From: Aeromonas lusitana
Lineage (GTDB): Bacteria; Pseudomonadota; Gammaproteobacteria; Enterobacterales; Aeromonadaceae
Assembly (NCBI RefSeq): GCF_002812985.1
Contig: NZ_PGCP01000012.1
Location: 62,001 to 126,000 of the forward strand
Length of the DNA: 64,000 nt
Direction: 5' to 3'
The translations under genes were made by a program, and so were the position numbers. The notes beneath the pieces were generated by a model. The model did not search any database and was not told the origin of the DNA. It saw nothing but the letters and a program-made list of their open reading frames with translations. Positions within the stretch are counted from its first letter, which is position 1; every line of letters begins with the position of its first letter. Shown piece after piece: positions 11,708-20,925 of this stretch.

Positions 11708-12511
11708 ATGATGAAAATGCCTGCAATCGGTTTGGGAACCTTTCGCCTGAAGGGCGAGCCTTTGGTCGCCACCCTGAACACCGGCCTCGAGCTCGGCTAT
11801 CGCCATATCGACACCGCCCAGATCTATGACAACGAGTCCGAGGTGGGCCAGGTGCTGGCCAGCACCAGCATCCCCCGCCAGGATATCTATCTCACCACCA
11901 AGGTGTGGACCAGCGAGTTCGGCCCGGGCAAGGTGATCCCAAGCCTCAAGACAAGCCTTGAGAAGCTGCGCACCGACTATCTGGACCTGGCCCTCATTCA
12001 CTGGCCTTCCCCCAAAGATGAGGTGCCGATGGCGGTCTACCTGGAGCAGCTGGCCGAGGCCAAGGCCCAGGGCCTGACCCGGGAGATAGGGGTCTCCAAC
12101 TTCACCGTGGCTCAGCTCAAAGAGGCCATCGCCATCCTGGGACCGGGCGCCATCGCCCACCAGCAGGTGGAAATTCATCCCCTGCTGCAAAACCGCAAGG
12201 TGGTGGAGTTTTGCCGCGAGCAGGGCATCGCCCTCACCGCCTATATGCCGCTGGCCTATGGCAAGGTGCTGAGCGAGCCGCTCTTGCTGGAGATCGGCAA
12301 GCGCCACGGGGTCTCCCCGGCCCAGGTGTCGCTGGCCTGGCTGCTGGCCCAGGGCATGACAGTGATCCCGAGCTCCACCAAGCGGGAGAACCAGGCCGCC
12401 AACCTGGGTGCCCTCGAGATCAGCCTCAGTAGCGACGAGATGGCCCAGATAACGACCCTGGATCGGGGCGAGCGCTGTGCCAATCCGGACTTTGCACCTG
12501 CCTGGGACTAA
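11708..12511 (+). CDS. dkgB: Aldo-keto reductase DkgB (2,5-diketo-D-gluconate reductase B type)
   Basis: NADPH-dependent aldo-keto reductase acting on 2,5-diketogluconate and small aldehydes such as methylglyoxal in E. coli. The 267 residues equal E. coli DkgB. Catalytic Asp and Tyr are in GYRHIDTAQIYDNESEVG (near residue 33), Lys in TTKVWTSEF, and His in LALIHWPSPKDEVP. The cofactor motif IPSSTKRENQAANL is near residue 220. The start at 11708 follows GAGGAAATTG; an adjacent in-frame ATG at 11711 is equally possible. A terminator follows. Confidence 0.92.
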   Translation: MMKMPAIGLGTFRLKGEPLVATLNTGLELGYRHIDTAQIYDNESEVGQVLASTSIPRQDIYLTTKVWTSEFGPGKVIPSLKTSLEKLRTDYLDLALIHWPSPKDEVPMAVYLEQLAEAKAQGLTREIGVSNFTVAQLKEAIAILGPGAIAHQQVEIHPLLQNRKVVEFCREQGIALTAYMPLAYGKVLSEPLLLEIGKRHGVSPAQVSLAWLLAQGMTVIPSSTKRENQAANLGALEISLSSDEMAQITTLDRGERCANPDFAPAWD

Positions 12512-12550
12512 TCCGCCAGAACATTTAACTGCATCATAATCATGTGGAAG

Positions 12551-12579
12551 CGGGAGGCACTATGTCTCCCGTTTTTTTT
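12551..12579 (+). terminator. Terminator after dkgB
   Basis: A CGGGAG/CTCCCG stem followed directly by a run of eight T. Confidence 0.85.
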
Positions 12580-12749
12580 GGTTTTGTGCGCTACTCACGC
12601 TATTCTCCACCCGATAACACCCCATCTCCCTTCGGCTATTGCTGCAAATAGATCAAAAGTAATTTGATGTCATCGTCATTTTTGCCAACAAACTCCAGAG
12701 GCATACTGCCGCCATTCTCCCGTCGGGAGTCACCATTCAAGGAGTTTGT

Positions 12750-13928
12750 ATGCCACTGGCGTTGTTTGCCCTCACCCTGAGTGCCTTTGCGATCGGCACC
12801 ACCGAATTTGTCATCGTGGGGCTCATTCCCACCATAGCCGAGCAGTTGCACGTCTCCCTGCCCTCGGCGGGCCTGCTGGTCAGCCTCTATGCCCTCGGCG
12901 TCGCCATCGGCGCCCCCGTGTTGACGGCGCTGACCGGCAAGTTGCCGCGCAAGTGGCTGCTGGTGGGGCTGATGGCGCTGTTCACCGCCGGTAACCTGCT
13001 GGCCTGGCAGGCCCCAGGTTACGAGAGCCTGATCGTCGCCCGGGTGCTGACCGGGCTGGCCCACGGGGTCTTCTTCTCGGTGGGTAGCACCATAGCCACG
13101 GGTCTGGTGGCCAAAGAGAAGGCGGCGAGCGCCATCGCCATCATGTTCAGCGGCCTGACCGTCGCCCTGGTGACCGGCGTGCCGCTTGGCACCTGGATTG
13201 GCCAGCAGTTCGGCTGGCGTGAGACCTTCTTGGTGGTGAGCCTGCTCGGGGTCATCGCCATGGTGGGCAGCCTGCTGCTGATCCCGAATAACCTGCCCAA
13301 GGGCGCGGCCTCCAGCATTCGTGAACAGCTCTCCGTGCTGACCCACAAGCCGCTGCTGCTGGTCTATGCCAAGACGGCGCTGGGTTACGGCGGCGCCTTC
13401 ACGGCGTTCACCTTCCTCGCCCCCATCTTGCAGCAGGTGAGCGGCTTTGGCGCCAACGCGGTGAGCCTGATCCTGCTGGTGTACGGGGTATCGGTGGCGG
13501 TCGGCAACATCTGGGGCGGCAAGCTCGCCGACAAGATGGGCCCATTGCCTGCCCTGAAGCTGCTGTTTGCCGGCCTCGCCCTGGTGCTGCTAGCCCTCAC
13601 CTTCACCGCGCCGCATCCTGTGCTCGCCGTGCTCACCGTGCTGGTGTGGGGTGCCTTCGCGTTCGGCAACGTGCCTGGGCTGCAGGTGCTGGTGGTAAAA
13701 CAGGCCGAAATCCACACCCCCAATGCCGTGGACGTGGCCTCCGGCCTCAACATCGCCGCCTTCAACGTCGGCATCGCCCTGGGCTCTGTGGTGGGCGGTT
13801 TCGTGGTGGAGCACCTGGGGTTGATGCACACCCCCTGGATCGGGGCGTTGATCGTGCTGCTGGCCTATGGTCTCACCCATATCAGCGAGGCCAGTGCACG
13901 GCGCGCCGCGCGTCCGGCGATCGCCTAA
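12750..13928 (+). CDS. MFS drug/sugar exporter (AraJ/YdhP-like, DHA1 type)
   Basis: A 392-residue 12-helix major facilitator protein. The N-terminus FAIGTTEFVIVGLIPTIAEQL is the signature of the AraJ/YdhP/NepI subgroup of proton-driven exporters, and the motif-A-like GAPVLTALTGKLPRKWLL loop lies between helices 2 and 3. ATG at 12750 follows AAGGAG. Substrate is unknown; relatives export arabinose-like sugars, purines or drugs. It is monocistronic, ended by a strong terminator. Confidence 0.85.
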   Translation: MPLALFALTLSAFAIGTTEFVIVGLIPTIAEQLHVSLPSAGLLVSLYALGVAIGAPVLTALTGKLPRKWLLVGLMALFTAGNLLAWQAPGYESLIVARVLTGLAHGVFFSVGSTIATGLVAKEKAASAIAIMFSGLTVALVTGVPLGTWIGQQFGWRETFLVVSLLGVIAMVGSLLLIPNNLPKGAASSIREQLSVLTHKPLLLVYAKTALGYGGAFTAFTFLAPILQQVSGFGANAVSLILLVYGVSVAVGNIWGGKLADKMGPLPALKLLFAGLALVLLALTFTAPHPVLAVLTVLVWGAFAFGNVPGLQVLVVKQAEIHTPNAVDVASGLNIAAFNVGIALGSVVGGFVVEHLGLMHTPWIGALIVLLAYGLTHISEASARRAARPAIA

Positions 13929-13940
13929 GCTGCAAGCAAC

Positions 13941-13971
13941 AAAAAGGCCGACACCCAGTGTCGGCCTTTTT
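13941..13971 (+). terminator. Bidirectional terminator between MFS gene and cydX
   Basis: A 14-bp stem (AAAAAGGCCGACAC arm) with a CCA loop and T-run on the plus strand. The A-run on the 5' side means it can also end the convergent cydABX transcript. Confidence 0.88.
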
Positions 13972-13991
13972 CATTGGCAAGATGGCGCGCC

Positions 13992-14105
13992 TCAAGACTC
14001 CTTGAGATCCTCATCCGCGGCCCAGCGCGCCTCGAGCCAGAGCAGGTTGACCAGGCCGCACAGCAGCGCAAACCCCAGCCCCAGTATCCAGGTGAAATAC
14101 CACAT
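13992..14105 (-). CDS. cydX: Cytochrome bd small subunit CydX
   Basis: A 37-residue single-pass membrane protein, starting MWYFTWILGLG and containing the LLWLEARW segment, aligning with E. coli CydX (MWYFAWILG). CydX stabilises the bd oxidase and its haem centres. It begins 24 bases after cydB with a good ribosome site (GAGGAG). The acidic C-terminus (ADEDLKES) matches the family. Together with cydA and cydB it forms a complete oxidase operon. Confidence 0.92.
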   Translation of the reverse strand: MWYFTWILGLGFALLCGLVNLLWLEARWAADEDLKES

Positions 14106-14129
14106 ATCGAAGACTCCTCAATTCCTGTG

Positions 14130-15257
14130 TTAGTAGAGGCTATGGCCGTGTTCGCGCACCTGCTCGGTACTCATCTTGCCCCGCGCCACCCAGTAGACCC
14201 AGAGGGTGTAGCCGATGTTGATGGGCATCAGCACGGCGACTATGCCCAGCATGATGAAGAGGGTGCGCTCGCTGGAGGTGCCGTCCCACAGGGTCAGGCT
14301 GCTCGACGGATCCAGGGACGAGGGCAGCACGAAGGGGAACAGGGCGATGGCGATGGTCAGCATCATGGCGGCGCAGGCACCGCCGCTGGCCAGGATGGCG
14401 AGCCGCGCCCGGCCAAGGGTGCTTGCCAACGAGCTCAAGAGCGGCAGCAAGAGGCCAAGGGCCGGCACGGCCCAAAGCACGGGGTGCGCAATGAAGTTGC
14501 CAAACCAGCCATCCGGCGCCGTCGTTACCTGCTTCATCAGGGGGGTCAGGGCGCTGTTGAGATCACCAATCTCGGCTATCTGGTAGCCGCGCATCTGGCT
14601 GAGCCAGAAGCCGCCCAAGGCAAACAGGGCGCTTGCCAGGGGGCCGAGCCAGCGGCTCTGGCGCGCGCAGCGCGCCGCTATCACCCCTTGAGTCTTGCAC
14701 TGCAGGAAGCTGCAGCCGTGGAGCATCAGCAGAGCCAGCGCCGTGCCCATGCAGGTGAAGAGCAGGGGCCAGTTAAAATCGAAGGCGCCATAGTGGATGC
14801 GAAGGGCCGAGTCGAAGCGAAATGGCAAGCCTTGCAGCAAGAAGCCCAGGGTCGCGCCAAACACCAGGGTCGGCAGCAGGGCTCCCATCACCAGGGCCCG
14901 GTCCCACCAGCGGCGCCACACGGGATCCGGCAGCTTGCTGCGATAGTCAAAACCGACCGGGCGCAGGAAGAGGCCGAACAGCAGGAACATGAAGGGCACA
15001 TAGAGCGCCGAGAAGGAGGCGGCATAGACCAGGGGCCAGGCGGCGAACAGGGTGCCGGCACCGGCGATGAGCCACACCTGGTTGCCCTCCCACACGGGCC
15101 CCACGCTGTTGAGCAGCACCCGCCGCTCCTCATCGTTCTTGGCCACCACGGGCAGCAGCATGCCGACCCCGAGATCGAAGCCATCCATCACCACGAAGCC
15201 GATGAGCAGGAACAGCACCAGCCCCCACCAGACGAGTTTCAGGGTTTCGTAATCCAT
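14130..15257 (-). CDS. cydB: Cytochrome bd ubiquinol oxidase subunit II
   Basis: A 375-residue polytopic subunit II of the cytochrome bd quinol oxidase. The N-terminus ([20 protein letters not shown]) and the following [10 protein letters not shown] motif, plus [15 protein letters not shown] near residue 50, are hallmarks of CydB. The start codon overlaps the cydA stop by one base (TGATG), implying translational coupling. cydX follows directly. Confidence 0.95.
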   Translation of the reverse strand: MDYETLKLVWWGLVLFLLIGFVVMDGFDLGVGMLLPVVAKNDEERRVLLNSVGPVWEGNQVWLIAGAGTLFAAWPLVYAASFSALYVPFMFLLFGLFLRPVGFDYRSKLPDPVWRRWWDRALVMGALLPTLVFGATLGFLLQGLPFRFDSALRIHYGAFDFNWPLLFTCMGTALALLMLHGCSFLQCKTQGVIAARCARQSRWLGPLASALFALGGFWLSQMRGYQIAEIGDLNSALTPLMKQVTTAPDGWFGNFIAHPVLWAVPALGLLLPLLSSLASTLGRARLAILASGGACAAMMLTIAIALFPFVLPSSLDPSSSLTLWDGTSSERTLFIMLGIVAVLMPINIGYTLWVYWVARGKMSTEQVREHGHSLY

Positions 15258-16828
15258 CAGACGGGACTCCCGTTTTTCAACACTTCACCTTGATAACGAC
15301 CCGTCTGCAGGCTGGCGGGCCCTTTGCGGATCACGTGACGCAACAAGAACAGCTCCACCACCAGCAGCGTGCTGTAGATGAGGAAGATGGAGATGAGGCT
15401 GAACCAGAGTTGGCCTGGGCGCAGCAAGGAAACAGATGCCGACACCGGCAGCACGTCGCTGATGGTCCAGGGCTGGCGACCGAACTCGGCCACGAACCAG
15501 CCCGCCTCGATGGCAATCCAGGGCAGCGGTATGCTCCAGAACAGGGCCTTGAGCAAGCGGGTCGATTGCACCAGCCGGCCCCGGCACAGTTGCAGGAAGG
15601 CGGCGGTAAAGAGCAGCAGCAATACCACGCCTATGCCCACCATCAGCCGGAAGCTCCAGAACAGCGGCGCCACCTGGGGAATGGAGTCGTCTACCGCCTT
15701 GGCAATGGCCGCCTCATCCGCCTTGCCAATCTCCTTGGCGTAGGGGGTCAGCAGCAGGCCGTAGCCAAGATCGGCGCGGTGGCGCTCGAAGGTGGCCCTG
15801 GCCTCGGCATTGCCGCCATCCGCCCGCAGGGCTTCCAGGGCGTCGTGGGCCAGCATGCCGCTGCGGATGCGCACCTCGTGCTCGGCCTTGAGATCTTTCA
15901 GGCCCGTCACCTGCTCATCGAGGGAGCGGGTGGCTATGATGCCCATCAGATAGGGGATCTTGACCGCGGCATGGGTGGTCTCGGCGCTCTGATCCGGCAG
16001 GCCGAACAGGGTGAAGGAGGCAGGGGCCGGCTCGGTGTGCCACTCCGCCTCGATGGCGGCGAGTTTCACCTTCTGCACCTCACCGGTGCGATAGCCAGAC
16101 TCGTCACCCAGCACTATGACCGAGAGGATGGCGGCCAGGCCAAAGCCCGAGGCGATGGCAAAGGATCGCAGGGCGAAGCGCACCTCCATGCGGCGCAGCA
16201 GATACCAGCTGCTCACCCCCATCACGAACAGGGAGGCAGCCACATAGCCCGCCGCCACCGTGTGCACGAACTTGACCTGGGCCACCGGGTTGAAGATGAC
16301 AGCCGCCACGTCTACCAGCTCCATGCGCATCGTCATGGGGTTGAACTCGGCGCCGACCGGGTTCTGCATCCAGCCGTTGGCGATGAGGATCCAGAGCGCG
16401 GAGAGGTTGGAGCCAAGCGCCACCAGCATGGTCACCATCAGGTGCTGACCGCGGGAGAGCTTGTCCCAGCCGAAGAAGAAGAGCCCCACCAGGGTAGACT
16501 CCAGGAAGAAGGCCATCAGCCCCTCCACCGCGAGCGGAGTGCCGAAGATGTCGCCGACGTAATGGGAGTAGTAGGCCCAGTTGGTCCCGAACTGGAACTC
16601 CAACGTGATCCCGGTAGTCACCCCCATCACGAAGTTGATACCGAACAACTTGCCCCAGAAACGGGTGATGTCCTTGTAGATCACCTTGCCGGTCATCACG
16701 TAGGCCGACTCGGCAATCACCAGGATCCAGGACAGCCCCAGGGTGAGGGGTACAAACAGAAAGTGGAACATCGCCGTCGCGCCGAACTGTATTCGGGAGA
16801 GGCTGACCACATCATCCAGGCTTATCAT
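15257..16828 (-). CDS. cydA: Cytochrome bd ubiquinol oxidase subunit I (long Q-loop type)
   Basis: Catalytic subunit that oxidises quinol and reduces oxygen to water. The 523 residues match the E. coli length. Visible features: [19 protein letters not shown] with a haem-ligand His at residue 22, [10 protein letters not shown] carrying the second haem His, and the conserved GRQPW near residue 445. The region between them is the long Q-loop ([20 protein letters not shown] onward), so this is an E. coli-like rather than a short-loop CIO enzyme. Start at 16828 (MISLDDVV) is preferred over the upstream ATG. It is divergent from a MocR regulator rather than linked to tol-pal genes, so it may be a second, specially regulated bd oxidase. 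Confidence 0.94.
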   Translation of the reverse strand: MISLDDVVSLSRIQFGATAMFHFLFVPLTLGLSWILVIAESAYVMTGKVIYKDITRFWGKLFGINFVMGVTTGITLEFQFGTNWAYYSHYVGDIFGTPLAVEGLMAFFLESTLVGLFFFGWDKLSRGQHLMVTMLVALGSNLSALWILIANGWMQNPVGAEFNPMTMRMELVDVAAVIFNPVAQVKFVHTVAAGYVAASLFVMGVSSWYLLRRMEVRFALRSFAIASGFGLAAILSVIVLGDESGYRTGEVQKVKLAAIEAEWHTEPAPASFTLFGLPDQSAETTHAAVKIPYLMGIIATRSLDEQVTGLKDLKAEHEVRIRSGMLAHDALEALRADGGNAEARATFERHRADLGYGLLLTPYAKEIGKADEAAIAKAVDDSIPQVAPLFWSFRLMVGIGVVLLLLFTAAFLQLCRGRLVQSTRLLKALFWSIPLPWIAIEAGWFVAEFGRQPWTISDVLPVSASVSLLRPGQLWFSLISIFLIYSTLLVVELFLLRHVIRKGPASLQTGRYQGEVLKNGSPV

Positions 16829-16893
16829 GCATGACTCTCTATGTTGCATTTAACAGACAGGTTTTCGCCCGTTAAGTACAACACGTGCCATGA

Positions 16894-16936
16894 CACCTAT
16901 AACAGATGCAGTTATAGTTAAATACACCTATAACAG
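16894..16936. promoter_or_regulatory. Direct-repeat operator between cydA and the MocR gene
   Basis: The 12-mer CACCTATAACAG occurs twice (16894-16905 and 16925-16936), spaced 31 bp start to start, about three helical turns. An inverted GTTATAG half-site lies between (16911-16917). Direct repeats of this kind are typical binding sites of MocR/PdxR regulators. The site is just upstream of the MocR start and about 65 bp from cydA, so it could control both. Confidence 0.7.
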
Positions 16937-16948
16937 TTTGAGCCCACC

Positions 16949-18373
16949 ATGTCCCGCTACGGCCAACTGGCAGATCAGCTGCAGCAGCAGATAGAGAGCG
17001 GCGTCTGGCGGCCGGGGGAGCGCATCCCCTCCATCCGCCAGAGCTGCAAGACCCATCATTTGAGCCCCATGACGGTGCTGCAGGCCTATCAGCTGCTGGA
17101 GAGCCGCGGCCTGGTGCTGGCGCGGCCCCAGTCCGGTTACTACGTCAAGGCCGCCGCCTCCCCCCAGCGCATCAGCGTCCCCCAGCAGGCGCACTACAGC
17201 GGCTCTGTGGACATCAACGATCTGGTGTTCGAGGTGCTGCAGGCGAGCAAGTCCCGGGATCTGGTGCCGCTCGGCATGGCGGTGGCGGATCCCGCCCTCT
17301 TCCCCCACCCCCAGCTCGGCCGGGCCCTCGGCAGTTGCATGCGCCGGCTCGATCCCTTCAGCACGGTGGCGGATCTCCCCCCCGGCAACGAGACCCTGCG
17401 CCGGGCCATCGCTCGCCGCTATGCGGACGACGGCCTGCTGGTTGACCCCCAGCAGATCATCATCACCACGGGAGCCATGGAGGCGCTCTCCCTCAGCCTG
17501 CAGGTGCTGACCGAGCCGGGAGACTGGGTGGTGGTGGAGTCCCCCACCTTCTACGGCGCCCTGCAGGCCATAGAGCGTCTGCAGCTCAAGGCGGTGGAGA
17601 TCCCGGTGATCCCCGGGGTCGGCATCGATCTCGCCCTGCTGGCCCAGGCACTCGCCCAGCGCCCCATCAAGGCGTGCTGGCTGATGGGCAACGTCCAGCA
17701 CCCCCTGGGTCACATCATGCCGGATGGCCACAAGGAGGCGCTGATGCAGTTGCTCAACGCCCACCGGGTGCCCTTGGTGGAGGACGATGTCTATGCGGAG
17801 ATCTATTTTGGCCGCGAGCGACCGCGCCCGCTCAAGCATTGGGACTCGCGGGGGGACAGCCTGCTGTGCAGCTCGTTTTCCAAGTGCCTGGCACCGGGCT
17901 TTCGGGTCGGCTGGGTGGTGGCCGCTCCCCACGCCGAGCGCATCCAGCGGCTGCAGCTGATGTCGACCCTGTCCACCAATGTGCCGAGCCAGCTGGCGCT
18001 CGCCGACATGCTGCGCCAGGGCGGGGTGGATGCCCACTTTCGCCGCCTGCGCCACACCCTGGCCCAGCGCCAGCAACAGATGCGGGCCGCCCTGCTGCGC
18101 CTTTTCCCCTTCGATGTGCGCATTTCTGACCCCGATGGTGGCTACTTCCTCTGGCTCGAATTTGACGAGCGCCTCGATAGCCGCGCCCTGCACGCCCAGG
18201 CGCTCGCCTGCGGCTTTTCCCTGGCGCCCGGGGCCCTGTTTTCCAGTCAGGGCCAGCACAATCACTGCCTGCGCCTGAACAGCTCCCATCCCTGGAGCCC
18301 AGAGTTGGAGGCCGCCCTCGGCCAGCTGGCCGAGCTTATCCATCAGCAGTTGGACAAACCCTTGTTGCGTTGA
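16949..18373 (+). CDS. MocR-type regulator (GntR winged helix fused to class I aminotransferase fold)
   Basis: A 474-residue transcription factor. Residues 1-70 are a GntR-type winged helix (QLADQLQQQIESGVWRPGER, IPSIRQSC, LSPMTVLQAYQLLESRGLV). Residues 100-470 form a fold-type I PLP domain with TTGAMEALSLSLQ, PTFYGALQ, VEDDVYAEI and the PLP-lysine segment SSFSKCLAPGFRVGW. MocR proteins sense amino-acid or vitamin-B6-related ligands. The divergent arrangement with cydABX and the shared repeat site make the oxidase its most likely target, as an inference; autoregulation is also likely. Confidence 0.88.
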   Translation: MSRYGQLADQLQQQIESGVWRPGERIPSIRQSCKTHHLSPMTVLQAYQLLESRGLVLARPQSGYYVKAAASPQRISVPQQAHYSGSVDINDLVFEVLQASKSRDLVPLGMAVADPALFPHPQLGRALGSCMRRLDPFSTVADLPPGNETLRRAIARRYADDGLLVDPQQIIITTGAMEALSLSLQVLTEPGDWVVVESPTFYGALQAIERLQLKAVEIPVIPGVGIDLALLAQALAQRPIKACWLMGNVQHPLGHIMPDGHKEALMQLLNAHRVPLVEDDVYAEIYFGRERPRPLKHWDSRGDSLLCSSFSKCLAPGFRVGWVVAAPHAERIQRLQLMSTLSTNVPSQLALADMLRQGGVDAHFRRLRHTLAQRQQQMRAALLRLFPFDVRISDPDGGYFLWLEFDERLDSRALHAQALACGFSLAPGALFSSQGQHNHCLRLNSSHPWSPELEAALGQLAELIHQQLDKPLLR

Positions 18374-18440
18374 GCCTCTTAGGAAGCACAGCCGAACACA
18401 GCCCCATGACGGGGCCCTGTTTATCGGGAATACACTCAGT

Positions 18441-18899
18441 TTATCGGGCGTAAATTTCCGACTGGCGAGTAAAGCCCAAGGACTCGTAAAGCGACTTGGC
18501 CCTCTCGTTGAATGACATCACCTCCAACCGGATCTGGCTCGCATTCCGGGCCCTGGCCCACTCATCGCAGTGGGCGATCAAGGCCTTGCCGATGCCACGG
18601 GAGCGATGCCCCTCATCCACCACCACAGAGCCGATGCGGCAGATGGGGAGCTTGGTGAGGAAGGGGACTGACTCATTGATGTCGATGCGGGCGGTCAGAA
18701 AACCCAGCACCCGCCCCTCGTCCACCGCCACGCAGAACAGCCGTCCCTCGGCGCCGATGGCGGCGAGCAGGAAGCCGCGCTCCTCGGGGGAAGGCGGACA
18801 GAACACCTCCGGAGCCTGCTCGAAGTGGATCAGCCCTATCTGTCTGTTCAGCGCCAGGATGGCGTCGATATCCTGCTCGGTTGCCTTGCGTATCTCCAA
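18441..18899 (-). CDS. GNAT-family N-acetyltransferase
   Basis: A 152-residue GNAT acetyltransferase. The acetyl-CoA binding motif is visible as SVVVDEGHRSRGIGKALIAH (residues 92-111), followed by the family pattern QIRLEVMSFNERAKSLYESLGF. The substrate is unknown; the fold acts on amines of antibiotics, proteins or metabolites. The start is TTG at 18899, with AGGAG 6 bases upstream and no better ATG. It stands alone between convergent and same-strand neighbours; a short GCCCC/GGGGC hairpin lies downstream. Confidence 0.8.
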   Translation of the reverse strand: MEIRKATEQDIDAILALNRQIGLIHFEQAPEVFCPPSPEERGFLLAAIGAEGRLFCVAVDEGRVLGFLTARIDINESVPFLTKLPICRIGSVVVDEGHRSRGIGKALIAHCDEWARARNASQIRLEVMSFNERAKSLYESLGFTRQSEIYAR

Positions 18900-18994
18900 C
18901 GGGTGCTCCTTGCTCTCTCGGTTGCCGACATAAAAGCGTCATTCGTCACCACTTGGGTGAGGAAGAGAGCATCTTAATGGGAGAAGAGGGCAAT

Positions 18995-19021
18995 AAAAAA
19001 GCCCCGTGACGGGGCCTTTTT
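18995..19021 (-). terminator. Terminator after the DUF533/TerB-like gene
   Basis: GCCCC/GGGGC hairpin bounded by A-run and T-run on opposite sides. It lies 22 bases beyond the stop of the minus-strand gene. Confidence 0.75.
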
Positions 19022-19042
19022 CATCGCGTACGAGCGGGCGGA

Positions 19043-19693
19043 TCAGCTCGGCGCCCCCAGTTGGGCTACCTGCTTCTCTATGCTGCCCCTGAGGTTGTCA
19101 TCGAGCTTGAGGGCGCGAGCCAGCTCGTCCAGATAGCCGCGCTCCATGAAGTGATCCACCTCTATGGTGAGCAGGGAAGCGAGGTAGACCTCGGTGGCCT
19201 GCTCCATGTCGGTCACTTCCCGCGCCAGGGCCTGGGGATCCAGCGGGCGAGCCAGCTCGGCGTCAATCCAGCGGGCCGCGTCGCTCTGGCCCTGCTCGGT
19301 CAGGTACTGCTGGATCTTCTGGCGCTCGGCCGCGTCTATGTGACCATCGGCCCGGGCCGCCGCCACCATGGCGCGCACCAGCAGGGTGGCGCGGGCATCC
19401 AGCGCCTGTCCTTGCAGGGAATCGAGAGGCTGGGCCGGTTGCGCCGAACCGCCCTGCTGGCTCTGCCAGTCCTGATAGAGCTTGTAGGCGAGACCGCCGA
19501 GGGCCGCCGCGCCGCCCACCGCCGCCACCTTGCCGCCATAGCTGCGCATCTTCTTGTTGCCGAGCAGCAGGGCCATGGCCCCCGCAGCCAGCCCTCCCTG
19601 CGCCATGCCTTTCATCTGCGCCTTGCGGCTGTCACCGCCATCGTTGAGCCAGCCCTTGCCGCTGCTCAGCAGTTGATCGAGTATTTGTTTCAT
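19043..19693 (-). CDS. DUF533/TerB-like protein (YebE family)
   Basis: A 216-residue protein with a glycine/alanine-rich, possibly membrane-inserting N-terminal part (residues 28-70, GLAAGAMALLLGNKKMRSYG) and a C-terminal TerB-like helical domain (residues 100-215, with RAMVAAARADGHIDAAERQK, the DGxID-type acidic loop of TerB folds). E. coli YebE is related, and its role is unclear, linked to envelope stress. ATG at 19693 follows GAGGAGGGCC. Divergent from a DMT transporter, monocistronic. Confidence 0.82.
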   Translation of the reverse strand: MKQILDQLLSSGKGWLNDGGDSRKAQMKGMAQGGLAAGAMALLLGNKKMRSYGGKVAAVGGAAALGGLAYKLYQDWQSQQGGSAQPAQPLDSLQGQALDARATLLVRAMVAAARADGHIDAAERQKIQQYLTEQGQSDAARWIDAELARPLDPQALAREVTDMEQATEVYLASLLTIEVDHFMERGYLDELARALKLDDNLRGSIEKQVAQLGAPS

Positions 19694-19754
19694 AGGCCCT
19701 CCTCGTTGCATATTGCTTATGCTGGTTCGCCGCCACTGAACTCAAGGTGAATAA

Positions 19755-20606
19755 ATGCCGCTGCCCCGCCTGTTGCTGCTGACTCTGTTGACCCTGATGG
19801 CGTTCGCCGCCAACTCGGTACTCTGCCGCCTGGCGCTGTTTGAAGAGCGCATGGATCCGGCGCTGTTCACCCTGCTGCGCCTGACCAGCGGCGCCCTGGT
19901 GCTGATCCTGCTCTGCTCGGCCCGCCGTTCCACACCGCCCCGTCAGGGGGACTGGGGCGGCGCCCTCTGCCTCATCACCTACGCCGCCGCCTTCTCCTTC
20001 GCCTACCTGACCCTGACCGCAGGCACCGGGGCCTTGCTGCTGTTCGCCGCCGTCCAGCTCAGCATGCTGGCCCCGCCCCTGCTGCGTGGCGAACGGCTTC
20101 CCCCTCGCCAGTTGGGCGGTCTGCTGCTCGCCATGGCGGGCCTGATATGCCTGCTGCTGCCCGGACTCAGCGCACCGGATCCCCTGGGCGCCGTACTCAT
20201 GATAGCCGCTGGCATCGCCTGGGCCTGCTATACCCTGCGCGCGCCGCGCTTTAGCGATGCGCTCGCCGCCAACGCGGGTCATTTCCTGCGGGCCAGCCTG
20301 CCTGCGACCTTGCTCTATCTGTTGCTGGGACATCTAAACGCCACCCCGGCCGCCATCGGCTACGCCCTGGCCTCGGGGGCGCTCGCCTCCGGTCTCGGCT
20401 ATGCCCTCTGGTATGGGGTGCTACCCCATCTCGGGCGCACCCTGGCCGCCAGCGTTCAGTTGCTGGTGCCCCCCCTCGCCATCCTGGCCGGGCTGATCTG
20501 GCTCGATGAGTCAGGCTCATGGCGGCTGTTGCTGTCGTCCCTCGGCATACTCGGGGGGATAGCCCTGGTCATCGCGGGGCGACCCCCGCAAGGAGACAAA
20601 CCATGA
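19755..20606 (+). CDS. EamA-family (DMT superfamily) transporter
   Basis: A 283-residue ten-helix membrane protein made of two EamA repeats (residues about 5-130 and 140-280), characteristic of the drug/metabolite transporter superfamily. Typical pieces are ANSVLCRLALFEERMDPALF near the N-terminus and a second repeat ending SVQLLVPPLAILAGLIWLDE. Substrate is unknown. AAGGTG precedes the ATG. Its TGA overlaps the ATG of the next gene, so the two are translationally coupled. Confidence 0.85.
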   Translation: MPLPRLLLLTLLTLMAFAANSVLCRLALFEERMDPALFTLLRLTSGALVLILLCSARRSTPPRQGDWGGALCLITYAAAFSFAYLTLTAGTGALLLFAAVQLSMLAPPLLRGERLPPRQLGGLLLAMAGLICLLLPGLSAPDPLGAVLMIAAGIAWACYTLRAPRFSDALAANAGHFLRASLPATLLYLLLGHLNATPAAIGYALASGALASGLGYALWYGVLPHLGRTLAASVQLLVPPLAILAGLIWLDESGSWRLLLSSLGILGGIALVIAGRPPQGDKP

Positions 20607-20905
20607 TGAAGATGGTCATACTGCTGCTCGGTTGCGCCCTCTGCGGTGGCCTGCTGGCCGCCAATCAGGACAGGCAGACCCATCAGGCCGGGCTGGACAG
20701 AGCCTGTATCAACGCCCGCCAACAACAGACGGTGCAGGACAAGCAGCAACTCATCGATGCCTGCGTCAGAGCGGGAGGCAAGGCGAACCGATGCCAGCAG
20801 CAATACGCCAGCGTCGGCCAGCGCACCGGCAACGAGCGCCCCTATGTGTCATCCCTGGCGCCCTGCCAGCAGGCCGAGTCATACCGCAAGAGTGGCCGAC
20901 AATGA
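20603..20905 (+). CDS. Small exported cysteine-containing protein
   Basis: A 100-residue protein with a signal peptide (MMKMVILLLGCALCGGLLAA) and a mature part with four cysteines (ACINARQQQ, DACVRAGG, RCQQQ, APCQQAE), which could form two disulphides. I do not recognise the family. It is coupled at both ends: its start overlaps the EamA stop (ATGATGA), and the downstream thioesterase begins within 21 bases, so it belongs to a three-gene run. No function is proposed. Confidence 0.7.
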   Translation: MMKMVILLLGCALCGGLLAANQDRQTHQAGLDRACINARQQQTVQDKQQLIDACVRAGGKANRCQQQYASVGQRTGNERPYVSSLAPCQQAESYRKSGRQ

Positions 20906-20925
20906 ACCGGATCCAAGGAGAGAGC

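Noticed and set aside
18400-18422. GCCCC/GGGGC hairpin after the MocR gene
   Set aside because: Only five base pairs and no clear T-run; too weak to list as a terminator.
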